The notes: generated from the letters alone by a model not told the origin. A stretch of DNA of 39,038 nt from an uncultured Nitrospira sp. (GCA_946479785.1 CAMLHQ010000024.1:1-39038); one strand, 5' to 3'. Positions 8,977-17,020 are shown, numbered from the stretch's first letter. Program-made: numbers and translations.

Positions 8977-9399
8977 ATGCAATTTGATCCTGCCCTGGCA
9001 GCACAGGCCGCCCTGCAGAAAGCAGAAGCTGAACTCGGCCTGGACTGGGAAACCGCCGTTGAACTGGAGAACACGTTTTCCTCCAACGCCGGCGTCATGG
9101 CGCGGAAAGCCTATGAAGGCTTATTGGCTCTTGCGCAACGTTATCCAACAGCTCACTCCTTTCAGGCCTTTTGTATCTACATTACCTGGCAGCAGGTCAC
9201 GGAAGAAACCATTGCCCATCACTTTCAGACCGGAGCGCAGCTCTGTGAAACATATCTCGCCTCTGGCGAAGCGAAGGACATGCGGGATATCGAGCAGATA
9301 ACGGAGCTGTACGAATCATTCCGGACGGGCCTCGGAATGGAGGAAGAGGACGAGATTCAGGTGGAGTTCAGACGAGACACGCCGAAAGGCGGCGATTAG
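8977..9399 (+). CDS. Helical protein of unknown function paired with TPR gene
   Basis: 140 aa from ATG 8977, placed after AAGGAAG with a 5-nt spacer; the in-frame GTG at 8962 overlaps that ribosome site and is unlikely. The sequence is soluble, acidic and helical (QAALQKAEAELGLDWETAVELENTF; ALAQRYPTAHSFQAFCIYITWQQV). No domain is recognised. The helical repeats recall short TPR-like bundles but no canonical TPR is clear. It ends 1 nt before the GTG start of the TPR protein, so the two are probably translated from one mRNA. Confidence 0.75.
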   Translation: MQFDPALAAQAALQKAEAELGLDWETAVELENTFSSNAGVMARKAYEGLLALAQRYPTAHSFQAFCIYITWQQVTEETIAHHFQTGAQLCETYLASGEAKDMRDIEQITELYESFRTGLGMEEEDEIQVEFRRDTPKGGD

Positions 9400-9400
9400 C

Positions 9401-10180
9401 GTGTCCGAGGATCATAAGCACCGCGCGCGCATCTTCCTCCATCGCGGTGATTTGGCGCAGGCCAAAACTGCGTGGGAAGCCGCGGTTGCCGACGATCGCA
9501 GCGCAAACAATCCGCAAGAACTCTCCAATTCGTTGGGCAACCTCGGTAACACCTGCGCCTTGATGAACAATTACAAAGAAGCCGAGCAATGCTACCGCGA
9601 AGTGTTGTCCATCCAACAAGCAGAACAAAACACCTATGCCATTGCCCATACGCTCGCGAATCTTGGCAACCTGTACATCGGAATGGACAATCCGGAGAAG
9701 GCGCGTCCCTATTACCTTGAAGCACTGGACCTGCTTCGCACGTTAAACGACCATCGTGCCTTGGGCATCCTCTATAACAATCTCGCCCTCCAGGAAGCCC
9801 GCGAACAGCAATGGGAACAGGCCATCGCCTCATTTACCCAGGCGCTCGACTATCACCGCATGGTTGGCAATGAAGAAGGTTTGGCCGTCACCTACAGCCA
9901 GATGGGGAAATGTTTTCTTGATCAAGGCGATCTCACCCAAGCCGAACGGTGTCTGAACAACGGCTCGGAGCACTACATAAAGCTGGGCAATGAAGCGGGT
10001 GAAGCGGCCGTCCTTCGCGTCTTGGGAGATCTTTACCGGCGGCGTGGAGATCTGCTCTCCGCCATTCGTTGTCTCGAGCGGGCTGTGCTTGTTGATACTC
10101 GATACGCACTTCAAGAATTGCCCCGCGATTCCCAGGCTCTGACTCACCTGAAAAACCTTCGCGATTCTGATTCAGACTGA
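9401..10180 (+). CDS. Tetratricopeptide-repeat protein
   Basis: 259 aa starting with GTG 9401 directly after the preceding stop codon. At least five TPR units are visible, each about 40 residues in the TPR_12/Kinesin-light-chain style: NSLGNLGNTCALMNNYKEAEQCYREVL, AHTLANLGNLYIGMDNPEKARPYYLEAL, GILYNNLALQEAREQQWEQAIASFTQAL, AVTYSQMGKCFLDQGDLTQAERCLN and AVLRVLGDLYRRRGDLLSAIRCLE. There is no signal peptide, so it is cytoplasmic. The usual role is a protein-protein scaffold; partners are unknown. Likely co-expressed with the 140-aa protein upstream. Confidence 0.88.
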   Translation: MSEDHKHRARIFLHRGDLAQAKTAWEAAVADDRSANNPQELSNSLGNLGNTCALMNNYKEAEQCYREVLSIQQAEQNTYAIAHTLANLGNLYIGMDNPEKARPYYLEALDLLRTLNDHRALGILYNNLALQEAREQQWEQAIASFTQALDYHRMVGNEEGLAVTYSQMGKCFLDQGDLTQAERCLNNGSEHYIKLGNEAGEAAVLRVLGDLYRRRGDLLSAIRCLERAVLVDTRYALQELPRDSQALTHLKNLRDSDSD

Positions 10181-10213
10181 TACCCACCCAAACCAGCGCC
10201 GTCTGTATCAACT

Positions 10214-10315
10214 CGGAATGGCTTAGCTTAAACTTTTACACATTCCGAATACCGTCTTAACAGAATGCCAACATTCCTTGCGCCGACGCAGCTAGAATAG
10301 CAAGTTGAGCATTCC
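10214..10315. repeat. cluster of CATTCC/GGAATG inverted motifs
   Basis: In the 269-nt gap before the PagL-like gene, CGGAATG (10214-10220) and CATTCCG (10241-10247) form a perfect 7-bp inverted pair around 20 nt. GAATG (10263-10267) and CATTC (10272-10276) form a second pair around 4 nt, and a fifth CATTCC lies at 10310-10315. The cluster could be an operator or RNA hairpins. The rest of the gap shows no clear gene. Confidence 0.4.
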
Positions 10316-10449
10316 CAAGTCGGCGCCAAACATTTCTTGGATTTCTCACTGCAATATTCGCTCTCTTTCTGGACAGCCGGGCAATCTCTGTTACCTTTAG
10401 AAGCTGTTGGCCCGCAAGCCCGCCGACAAAGGTTCGACCCGGATGCTGA

Positions 10450-11055
10450 ATGACACCACACTCATTCCTAGCCGTTGTGTTCCTGGTAATTCTGCTTTGG
10501 GTCCGCTCCACTACATGCCACGCCGAAGAGATTATGCCTCATCTCACGGTCGGCACGCAGGAGGTCGGCTTGAGCGCCGGCTACTTGTTACCTCATCGAT
10601 TGACGACCGAGCACACCACGAAACAGAGCGGTCCCGCCTTCATGCCGTCCTGGGCAATGGTGTTGACCGATCCGATCGGCGACAGTTGGTATCGGGGCCA
10701 GATTCTGATCGGAGCAGAAATCGTGTACATCCAATTCGAACGACCCGAACTGACTCATGGCGTCGGGTTTACCCCCAAGATCAAGTATCTGTTCGAAGGG
10801 ACGCACCGAATCAGACCATACGTCGAATTCGCTGGTGGGCCCTTCTACACGGATCTCGGTGGACGTATTCCGGAAGAGTCCGCTCGTTTCAATTTCGTCC
10901 TCACAGCCGGAGGCGGCATCTCCTGGTTCATCACTCCACAGCTGTCGCTCAATGCCGGCTATCGCTTCCATCATATTTCCAATGCCGGCACGCGCTTGCC
11001 CAACATCGGACTCAATTCGAGTCTTCCCTTCGGAGGCTTCTCATTCTATTTCTAG
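10450..11055 (+). CDS. PagL-like acyloxyacyl hydrolase / lipid A 3-O-deacylase
   Basis: 201 aa with an N-terminal signal (hydrophobic FLAVVFLVILLWV, then CHAEE). The rest alternates like an outer-membrane beta-barrel and ends in aromatic FSFYF. The C-terminal GYRFHHISNAGTRLPN matches the PagL catalytic motif; His175 and Ser177 correspond to the catalytic His126 and Ser128 of P. aeruginosa PagL. At the position twelve residues after the serine, where PagL has the third catalytic residue Glu140, this protein has Asn189, so activity is uncertain. PagL removes the 3-O acyl chain of lipid A in the outer membrane. It is followed 9 nt later by an unknown lipoprotein gene, likely in the same mRNA. 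Confidence 0.85.
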   Translation: MTPHSFLAVVFLVILLWVRSTTCHAEEIMPHLTVGTQEVGLSAGYLLPHRLTTEHTTKQSGPAFMPSWAMVLTDPIGDSWYRGQILIGAEIVYIQFERPELTHGVGFTPKIKYLFEGTHRIRPYVEFAGGPFYTDLGGRIPEESARFNFVLTAGGGISWFITPQLSLNAGYRFHHISNAGTRLPNIGLNSSLPFGGFSFYF

Positions 11056-11064
11056 GAGCATACT

Positions 11065-11820
11065 GTGAACGATAACCCTGTGCTTCGTTGCATTGTGCTT
11101 GCCTGCTGTGGGCTCGTCATTGTCATGACCGGCGGCTGCGCCCGTTGGATCGAAATGATGGCTACCCCCGGCGGCAACCAAGAGGGCCAAAGCCAGCTCA
11201 TCGCACATGACGAACGGGTGCCCTTTATCATGGACAACATCCGTATCACCAGAAACGGTTCCCCGCAGAATCCGTCTGCGGGGACGGAACAACGAATCCT
11301 CGGCTCCTTCGAGGAAATCGGACTCTTCTCGTATCTTACCGGAACGAATACCGCTGCTCCGCCGGCCAACGAGAAAGTCATCCGCGCTCGACTGTCGCTC
11401 GACGAGGCCATCGACCCCCACGCCGGCGACGCCGCCTGGAAAGGCATCGTGATCGGCGCCTCGATGTTTATTCTGGCTCCATTTATTCCGTTAGAATATG
11501 ACTATGCCGCGCACGTCTCGCTTGAATTGGAACGTTGGGACGGGCAGATCAAGCATTACGAAAGCCAGTCCGCCGGCACTGCACGCTATAACCTGTTCGG
11601 CGCCACGCCGATCATGATCGACGAACTGAAAGGCCATGTCACTGAAAACTGCATCACCGATCTGACAAGACAACTGGTCCGAGATACGACGTTCTATGCG
11701 GCAAGCAGCGCACCCATTGCGGAGCCTGGCATTCGCACCGTGTCCATTAAATCGCGCGCACCAAAAACCTCCGGGTCCACTTCCACCGTCATTCCCGTCT
11801 CCGTGCCAGCAGAACCGTAG
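11065..11820 (+). CDS. Predicted lipoprotein of unknown function
   Basis: 251 aa from GTG 11065, preceded by AGGAG with 6 nt spacing. The N-terminus is a lipoprotein signal: hydrophobic ACCGLVIVMTGGC, lipobox MTGGC. The mature part contains a hydrophobic stretch (GIVIGASMFILAPFIPLEYDY, about 130-150) that may be a membrane or amphipathic segment, flanked by beta-rich sequence (HVSLELERWDG). The tail is Ser/Thr/Pro-rich. No family is recognised. Tight linkage to the PagL-like gene suggests an envelope role. Confidence 0.72.
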   Translation: MNDNPVLRCIVLACCGLVIVMTGGCARWIEMMATPGGNQEGQSQLIAHDERVPFIMDNIRITRNGSPQNPSAGTEQRILGSFEEIGLFSYLTGTNTAAPPANEKVIRARLSLDEAIDPHAGDAAWKGIVIGASMFILAPFIPLEYDYAAHVSLELERWDGQIKHYESQSAGTARYNLFGATPIMIDELKGHVTENCITDLTRQLVRDTTFYAASSAPIAEPGIRTVSIKSRAPKTSGSTSTVIPVSVPAEP

Positions 11821-11876
11821 TCAAAAGCCAACCTGCACCATCCCCACTTTTCGGCTGGCCCATTCAAAACCGTCAA

Positions 11877-11885
11877 TGCTATGAT
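11877..11885 (+). promoter_or_regulatory. extended -10 element, possible leaderless start
   Basis: TGC followed by TATGAT (11880-11885) is a textbook extended -10. No good -35 is seen. The predicted transcription start would coincide with the ATG at 11892, which also lacks a Shine-Dalgarno sequence. Confidence 0.35.
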
Positions 11886-11891
11886 GTTCGT

Positions 11892-12209
11892 ATGGACATC
11901 GACGCATTTCGACAGATGGTGACCAAGAATCCCAAGGGGTTTCTAGGGCGGTATGGTCTTGGCCATAAGATCCTGCAGGAAGGCGGCAGCCTTGAAGAAG
12001 CGGCGGAGCATCTCCGCGTCGCAGTGCAACTGGACCCGTTGCACGTCGCCTCCCACTTAGCACTCGGGCGCGCGTTGATTGGGCTGAAAAAGCCGGAAGC
12101 GGCCAAACCCGTGCTGCAAGCAGGCATCGATGCCGCGATGTCCGGACGATCAAACGGAGGGCGCGACCTCGTTCCGGAGATGCAAACCTTACTTCGTTCG
12201 CTCGGATGA
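11892..12209 (+). CDS. Small TPR protein
   Basis: 105 aa. It has about two TPR units: GRYGLGHKILQEGGSLEEAAEHLRVAVQLDP and HVASHLALGRALIGLKKPEAAKPVLQAGIDAA. No signal peptide. The N-terminal MDIDAFRQMVTKNPKGFLGRYGLGHKI resembles the start of many short single-domain TPR proteins. No ribosome site is evident, but an extended -10 just upstream could produce a leaderless mRNA. The 66-aa gene follows after 27 nt. Confidence 0.78.
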   Translation: MDIDAFRQMVTKNPKGFLGRYGLGHKILQEGGSLEEAAEHLRVAVQLDPLHVASHLALGRALIGLKKPEAAKPVLQAGIDAAMSGRSNGGRDLVPEMQTLLRSLG

Positions 12210-12236
12210 CCTCTGCCCTGAGAAAGAGAACAGGTT

Positions 12237-12437
12237 ATGAATCTAGACACCGCCAAACAGCGCATCGATTCTGCAATTACCCAGTACGGGCCACATGCCG
12301 CCCCCGCAATTGATCTGGTCATGAACGAAGTCCGCTCAGACATGGGCGCCGAGTCGTTCAACGAACTGGTCGAAGAATTCGACCTCGAGCTCCTCTATAA
12401 CATCGCCCCAATGGAATCGGACCACTCGAACAGTTAG
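12237..12437 (+). CDS. Small acidic protein, unknown
   Basis: 66 aa, soluble and acidic, mostly helical: MNLDTAKQRIDSAITQYG, then APAIDLVMNEVRSDMGAESFNELVEEFDLELLYNI. An AACAGG stretch just before the ATG may serve as ribosome site. No family recognised. Codon use agrees with neighbours, and it sits in the same orientation between the small TPR gene and the repeat/glycosyltransferase pair. Confidence 0.65.
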   Translation: MNLDTAKQRIDSAITQYGPHAAPAIDLVMNEVRSDMGAESFNELVEEFDLELLYNIAPMESDHSNS

Positions 12438-12454
12438 AGCAGGAGTGTCCTCTT

Positions 12455-12578
12455 CAGGGTGCGGAAAAACCCTGGCAGCGAGGCCGCGGGGAGAAAGCCC
12501 GAGAGACGTAACGCCCTGAGGTACGTTGAGGAGGTTTTCGAACCGAGAACGAAGTTGGAAGGATTTTTCAGCGCCCTG
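12455..12578 (+). repeat. 124-bp inverted-terminus repeat, copy A
   Basis: Left end CAGGGTGCGGAAAAACCC (12455-12472) and right end GGATTTTTCAGCGCCCTG (12561-12578) are imperfect inverted repeats of 18 nt. An internal stem ACGTA (12506-12510)/TACGT (12522-12526) surrounds 11 nt. The right half aligns without gaps to copy B at 36623-36746: GTACGTTGAG, CGAGAAC and TTTTTCA match. It lies between the 66-aa gene and the glycosyltransferase gene, ending 2 nt before the latter's ATG. Length and palindromic form resemble ERIC or MITE-like dispersed elements. Confidence 0.75.
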
Positions 12579-12580
12579 TT

Positions 12581-13663
12581 ATGCCTATTATTTGGTGTGC
12601 CATTTCCGGCCATGGCTATGGCCACGCCGCTCAAGTCGTTCCTGTCCTCAATGAGCTCGGAAGATTCCTCCCCAATCTCCAAGCCATTCTTCGAACCGCC
12701 GTGCCGGCCGCATTTTTTCGCCGCCGACTTACCATCCCTTGGACTCTACAATCAGTTGAGCAAGATGTGGGGTGCATTCAGAATGGACCGTTAGTGATCA
12801 ATACCTCGTCCACCTGGGAGGCCCATGATCAATTCCATGCAGGATGGGAACAGCGAATGGCAAACGAAGTGGCAGCCATGCGGGCCGCCGCTCCGCGAGT
12901 CATCGTCGCTGACACGCCCTATTTAAGCGCTTCTGCCGGCAAAGAAGCCGGCATTCCTACGGTCGCACTGGCCAATTTTACTTGGCACGAAACGCTGAAG
13001 CCTTTCGCCGATCCCAAGAAACCACAACATCAGGCCATTCTTGAAACCATGCGGCATTCGTATGGCCATGCGTCCCTTGCCTTGCGCATTGCGCCGGGCC
13101 TGCCATTGCCCGTATTCTCGAACGTGATCGACATCGGACCGATCGTAGAGACGGCTCATTCACGTCGCGAGGACATCCGCAAGCATCTCGGTGTGAACGA
13201 ATCAGAGCGGCTGGTATTGCTCGCCTTCGGAGGAATCGCTCTTGAATCTCTCCCGTGGGAACAAATGCAACAGATGCAGGGTTACCATTTTATCGTCAGC
13301 ACGCCGCCGATTCGACCATCCCCACGCATTCATGTGGATTCAACTATTCCTCATTCGTTCAGCACACTGATCGCATCAGTCGATCTCGTCATGACTAAAC
13401 CGGGATATGGCACCATCATCGAAGCGGTCACTCTCGGCGTGCCGGTGGTCTACGTCCGTCGGTACAACTTTGCCGATGAGCCGCCACTCGTAGAGTTTCT
13501 CCATCAATACGGCCGTGGCCAAGAATTGAGCCTCATCGACTTCCTGGCCGGCAAGTGGCAACCGGCCTTCGAGGCAATTTACTGCACCCGACCCTCAGCC
13601 ATCCCGCCGCCCTCTACGGGCGCCGCTGATGCAGCCCGTTTGCTCCTTCCATTCTTCCAGTAG
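12581..13663 (+). CDS. GT-B/MurG-like glycosyltransferase family protein
   Basis: 360 aa. It opens with MPIIWCAISGHGYGHAAQVV, the SGHGxGHA nucleotide-sugar glycosyltransferase N-terminus found in MurG-like proteins and in the N-terminal domain of L-arabinokinase-type proteins. The C-terminal half has SVDLVMTKPGYGTIIEAVTLGVPVVYVRR, the usual donor-binding loop of GT28/UGT proteins. It is probably a cytosolic or membrane-associated sugar transferase; donor and acceptor are unknown. ATG 12581 is the natural start because it lies just ahead of the SGHGYGH motif. It begins 2 nt after the repeat, so its only purine-rich stretch (GGAAGGA, 12557-12563) lies 17 nt upstream inside that repeat. Confidence 0.8.
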   Translation: MPIIWCAISGHGYGHAAQVVPVLNELGRFLPNLQAILRTAVPAAFFRRRLTIPWTLQSVEQDVGCIQNGPLVINTSSTWEAHDQFHAGWEQRMANEVAAMRAAAPRVIVADTPYLSASAGKEAGIPTVALANFTWHETLKPFADPKKPQHQAILETMRHSYGHASLALRIAPGLPLPVFSNVIDIGPIVETAHSRREDIRKHLGVNESERLVLLAFGGIALESLPWEQMQQMQGYHFIVSTPPIRPSPRIHVDSTIPHSFSTLIASVDLVMTKPGYGTIIEAVTLGVPVVYVRRYNFADEPPLVEFLHQYGRGQELSLIDFLAGKWQPAFEAIYCTRPSAIPPPSTGAADAARLLLPFFQ

Positions 13664-13734
13664 TCCGCCCGAAGTGTTCTTGGAGAACCTGAAGAATATC
13701 ATCAATAATCTTGCGCACTTAAAGAGAGATCCTT

Positions 13735-13763
13735 TTGGCGATTTGATCCGTAGGTGCTATAGT
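13735..13763 (+). promoter_or_regulatory. sigma-70 promoter with extended -10 for the ECF sigma gene
   Basis: TTGGCG (13735-13740), a 17-nt spacer, then TATAGT (13758-13763) preceded by TGC. A start near 13770 means the in-frame GTG at 13763 cannot be the initiation codon and supports ATG 13814. Confidence 0.5.
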
Positions 13764-13813
13764 TGTGGCGAAGTGAGGTGATCCCGTCTCGAGAGTTTCG
13801 TTTGACGCTTTTT

Positions 13814-14407
13814 ATGGACACACCCACACGACGCGCCACCTCTTCGATCGACCCGACTCTGCTTACGAGCATTGTCAAAGGCGACCAGCAGGCGTTCAGC
13901 CAGCTGTACGATCATTCGAGTACGTTGCTCTACACGCTCGCGTTTCGCATTCTGGGTAATCGGGAAGAAGCCGACGAACTGTTACAAGATGTCTATTTGG
14001 AAGTGTGGAGAAAAGTGGCGCGTTACGATGTAGGGCGCGGCACGCCGATCGCCTGGCTGATTACGTTGACCCGGAGTCGCGCCATTGATCGCTTGCGGGC
14101 GAGAAGCACGCGTGCCCACGCCACATCTCAATTGGATGCGGCGTCGAGGGTGGCCGATCTGGGGCCAAGCCCGTTCGAGACGCAGGCCGATCAGGAGTTA
14201 CGGATGGCCGTCGGAACCGCCATGACGAGTCTGCCGCCGGCGCAACAGCAAGCCATTGAATTGGCGTATTATGAAGGACTGTCGCACAATGAAATTGCTG
14301 CGCGGCTGAATCAACCGCTCGGCACCGTGAAAACAAGAATCAAGCTCGGGATGTCAAAGTTGCGCGAGAACCTCCGACATTGCTGGGAACAAGGTGACGT
14401 CGGATGA
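13814..14407 (+). CDS. ECF RNA polymerase sigma factor
   Basis: 197 aa. Region 2 (about 25-95) includes FSQLYDHSSTLLYTLAFRILGNREEADELLQDVYLEVWRK and WLITLTRSRAIDRLRAR. Region 4 (about 135-190) includes LPPAQQQAIELAYYEGLSHNEIAARLNQPLGTVKTRIKLGMSKLRENL, a clear helix-turn-helix. It lacks regions 1 and 3, as in the ECF group, and resembles the SigK/RskA-linked type. It directs RNA polymerase to stress or envelope promoters. ATG 13814 is chosen over the upstream GTG 13763 because a promoter lies at 13735-13763. It overlaps the anti-sigma gene by 4 nt (ATGA), implying coupled translation. Confidence 0.93.
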   Translation: MDTPTRRATSSIDPTLLTSIVKGDQQAFSQLYDHSSTLLYTLAFRILGNREEADELLQDVYLEVWRKVARYDVGRGTPIAWLITLTRSRAIDRLRARSTRAHATSQLDAASRVADLGPSPFETQADQELRMAVGTAMTSLPPAQQQAIELAYYEGLSHNEIAARLNQPLGTVKTRIKLGMSKLRENLRHCWEQGDVG

Positions 14408-15414
14408 CCCACGAAGACCTTGAAGAAGCCGTTCCATTGTACGCTGCCGGCGCGCTGGACCGGGCTGAGCGACAGGCGCTGGAAGCCCATCTCTTGTCGG
14501 GCTGCCAGTCTTGTCACCACGCGCTGAAAGAATATCAATCCGTCGCGTCCTTGCTCTCATTCGGTCTCTCGCCAATGCAAGCGCCGCGCGCGCTCAAGGC
14601 CAAGATTATGGTTGCGAGAAATCCCGACCCGCTCGCCATTGACAGCAGCGTGAAGGAAGTTGCCCGGCCAAGCCTGGAACCGGGCGAATGGATGAACCAT
14701 CTTTTCCCTCCCATCGTTCCAGCGCGCTCCTTCTCGTTGCCCTGGGTCATCGGATTCGCCACGCTCTTAGTCGTCGGGCTGGGCGGGTATCTGGCTTGGA
14801 CCTATACTTCGCAAATTTCGCAAGATGCCTCGAAGATCCGGCTATTGGAAGCATCGCTCCAGGAGCAATCAATGAAACTTGCCACTCTCGAGCGCGACAT
14901 CAGCCTCAGGGACCGCGTCCTGGCCGAATTGCAAGTCGATGCACAACAAAAGGCCAACGACGTGATTGAACTAAGGAATCAACTGATCGAACGAGAGGTC
15001 GAACTGGAAGCCGCTCGCGCACAGCTCACCGCTGCCGTGCGCGGCAAGGTCCCTCAGGACGAGCTCGCAACATTGCTACGCCAGCCGGACGCCAAGGTTG
15101 TGACCCTCGCGGGCTCGGACATAGCCAAACGGGCGAGTGCCGTCTTACTTTTTAACCCGACGACACAAAAAGTCTGGCTCTATTCCGCCAATCTCCCGGA
15201 ATGTCCCAGAGGAACCGCCTATCAACTGTGGGCGATCGACCAAAAGCCGGTCAGCGGGGGGACCTTCCATATGGATGCGGGGGAGACCGCCCATCTGCTG
15301 GTCAAACGGTTGCCTGAGTTTGAAAAGGCCAAGAAATTTGCCGTGAGTCTCGAACCCGCCGGCGGCCGTCCGCAACCGAGCGGCCCGATCTATCTCTTTG
15401 GTCAGACCTCATAG
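14404..15414 (+). CDS. RskA-like transmembrane anti-sigma factor
   Basis: 336 aa. The N-terminal cytosolic zinc-type anti-sigma domain has LEAHLLSGCQSCHHAL, with His29, Cys34 and Cys37. One membrane segment lies at about 112-133 (LPWVIGFATLLVVGLGGYLAW), followed by a coiled coil at about 140-215 (LEASLQEQSMKLATLERDISLRDRVL). The C-terminal domain (about 225-336; LFNPTTQKVWLYSANLP, YQLWAIDQKPVSGGTFHMDAG, FAVSLEPAGGRPQPSGPIYLFG) is the RskA C-terminal fold. The protein should bind the ECF sigma factor at the membrane and release it on an envelope signal. The coiled-coil insert is longer than in mycobacterial RskA. Confidence 0.92.
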   Translation: MTHEDLEEAVPLYAAGALDRAERQALEAHLLSGCQSCHHALKEYQSVASLLSFGLSPMQAPRALKAKIMVARNPDPLAIDSSVKEVARPSLEPGEWMNHLFPPIVPARSFSLPWVIGFATLLVVGLGGYLAWTYTSQISQDASKIRLLEASLQEQSMKLATLERDISLRDRVLAELQVDAQQKANDVIELRNQLIEREVELEAARAQLTAAVRGKVPQDELATLLRQPDAKVVTLAGSDIAKRASAVLLFNPTTQKVWLYSANLPECPRGTAYQLWAIDQKPVSGGTFHMDAGETAHLLVKRLPEFEKAKKFAVSLEPAGGRPQPSGPIYLFGQTS

Positions 15415-15469
15415 GTTTTCAATGCCTCGCTTGACCTGCGCCTGAAAAGCCCGTTACAACCGGCCACCG

Positions 15470-15949
15470 ATGGCCACCCATCCAACTCCGGAAAATCTTG
15501 CCTTTATGCGAGCCGCGCTCGAGCAAGCCGCGCGCGCCGCAGCCATCGGCGAAGTGCCGATTGGCGCCGTACTTGTGAGGGGCGGAGCGATCCTGGCCCA
15601 GGCTCACAATTACCGAGAAGTCTGGCAAGATCCCACCGCCCATGCAGAAATGATCGTGATTCGCGAAGGGGCCAAGGCACTTGGAAGTTGGCGGCTAACC
15701 GACACGACCCTCTTCGTGACGCTCGAACCCTGTGCCATGTGTCTGGGTGCGATGATCCTGGCACGGATTCCCCGTGTGGTTTTCGGCGCCAGAGATCCAA
15801 AAGCCGGCGCTTGCGGATCGGTGCTCGATTTCGCGAATGAGTCACGCTTAAACCATCGTGTCGAGGTCGTGGGAGGAGTTTTGGAGGAGGAAAGCCAGCA
15901 ACTATTGAAGCAATTTTTTAAGGAGCTCAGATCGGATAGACCGCTCTAA
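15470..15949 (+). CDS. tadA: tRNA-specific adenosine deaminase
   Basis: 159 aa. Cytidine/adenosine deaminase fold: EVPIGAVLV, zinc ligand and proton shuttle HAE (His58, Glu60) and PCAMC (Cys88, Cys91). The context RDPKAGACGSVLDF and LNHRVEVVGGVLEEE is typical of TadA, which converts A34 to inosine in tRNA-Arg(ACG). The start ATG 15470 lacks a strong Shine-Dalgarno sequence. It is 55 nt after the anti-sigma gene and converges with the phosphopantetheinyl transferase gene. Confidence 0.95.
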   Translation: MATHPTPENLAFMRAALEQAARAAAIGEVPIGAVLVRGGAILAQAHNYREVWQDPTAHAEMIVIREGAKALGSWRLTDTTLFVTLEPCAMCLGAMILARIPRVVFGARDPKAGACGSVLDFANESRLNHRVEVVGGVLEEESQQLLKQFFKELRSDRPL

Positions 15950-15970
15950 CAGGATGGACAACGCGATACC

Positions 15971-16759
15971 TCAGGCAGAAAGTTCGCTGACGACGCGGAC
16001 CGTCCATTCGCTACCGCCAACGGACACGGCTCCCTGCCATCCTATTCCACAATTAAGCCACTGGATCGTCCAGTCATCCCCCATCCCAGAATCAGGTAAA
16101 ACTTTCGCATGGGCGCGCGACAATACCCCCACGGTTTGAATCTCACACTGTTGCAGCGAAAGCAATCCGACTCCTTGGCCCTTCAAGAATGCCTCCTTGG
16201 CAACCCAATAGCGATAGAACTGCCTCGCTTGGTCTGACCCGGTACGGCTCAATACCTGTTGGTATTCGGCAGGGGCATAAAACCGTTCGGCCAGTTTCAC
16301 GACCTCGACTTTGTCACGGATCTGTTCAAGATCGATCCCGACATCCTGTTCCTGCGCCACGGCAACGAGCATGCGCCCGTGAGAATGAGACAGATTGAAC
16401 CGGAGAGCGTGCGGGTGGCCCTGTCGATCCAGCAAAGCCGGCTTGCCTGTGGCACCAGGTTGAAACCGTAGTACCGATGGATCGAGGCCAACGTAACGGG
16501 CGAGCAACGCTCGGAGCCCTCCGTGCGCCAGCGTGTATCGTGCCTGATCTTCCCGATGAATAAACCGAGCAGCCCGGGCTCGCTCCTCCTCGCTGAGCCA
16601 TATCAGAAAGCGATCCAAGACCGTAGCGCTTCCCTCGAGAGAAAAACCCCACACATGAACGGTTCGGTCCTCAAAAGCAAGCCGTGCAGAATGATTAACC
16701 GTCGCGAGGGGCGCAACGGATGGGAAGTTCACAGTAGGCCCCAGAGAGTCAGAATTCAC
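15971..16759 (-). CDS. Sfp-type 4'-phosphopantetheinyl transferase
   Basis: 262 aa, the size of Sfp/Gsp-type enzymes. Visible motifs: GATGKPAL (about 102-109), RFNLSHSHGRMLVAVA, VGIDLEQIR with Asp143 and Glu145, and YWVAKEAFLKGQG with Trp185, Lys188 and Glu189, which bind Mg-CoA. It attaches the phosphopantetheine arm of CoA to serine of carrier proteins in fatty-acid, polyketide or peptide synthesis. No carrier protein or NRPS/PKS gene is in the window, so the target is not shown. The N-terminal 25 residues look poorly conserved; a later start is possible. Confidence 0.92.
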   Translation of the reverse strand: MNSDSLGPTVNFPSVAPLATVNHSARLAFEDRTVHVWGFSLEGSATVLDRFLIWLSEEERARAARFIHREDQARYTLAHGGLRALLARYVGLDPSVLRFQPGATGKPALLDRQGHPHALRFNLSHSHGRMLVAVAQEQDVGIDLEQIRDKVEVVKLAERFYAPAEYQQVLSRTGSDQARQFYRYWVAKEAFLKGQGVGLLSLQQCEIQTVGVLSRAHAKVLPDSGMGDDWTIQWLNCGIGWQGAVSVGGSEWTVRVVSELSA

Positions 16760-16830
16760 CGATGCTCCTGAAAGACCAAACCTCCAAGAACCAATCTATC
16801 GTAGCGGGTCGACAGAGGAAAGAAAACCGA

Positions 16831-16859
16831 TTGAAAATTCTCTCTCTCCACGGTAAGCT
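16831..16859 (+). promoter_or_regulatory. candidate sigma-70 promoter for tRNA-Ser
   Basis: TTGAAA (16831-16836), 17-nt spacer, TAAGCT (16854-16859), predicting a start about 65 nt upstream of the tRNA. Pattern match only. Confidence 0.4.
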
Positions 16860-16930
16860 CGCCACACGTCGACTCACTGAAGCCACTGTATCACGCCATC
16901 CTGCCGGAGCTTCAGGCACAACCTACAAAC

Positions 16931-17020
<90 letters not shown>

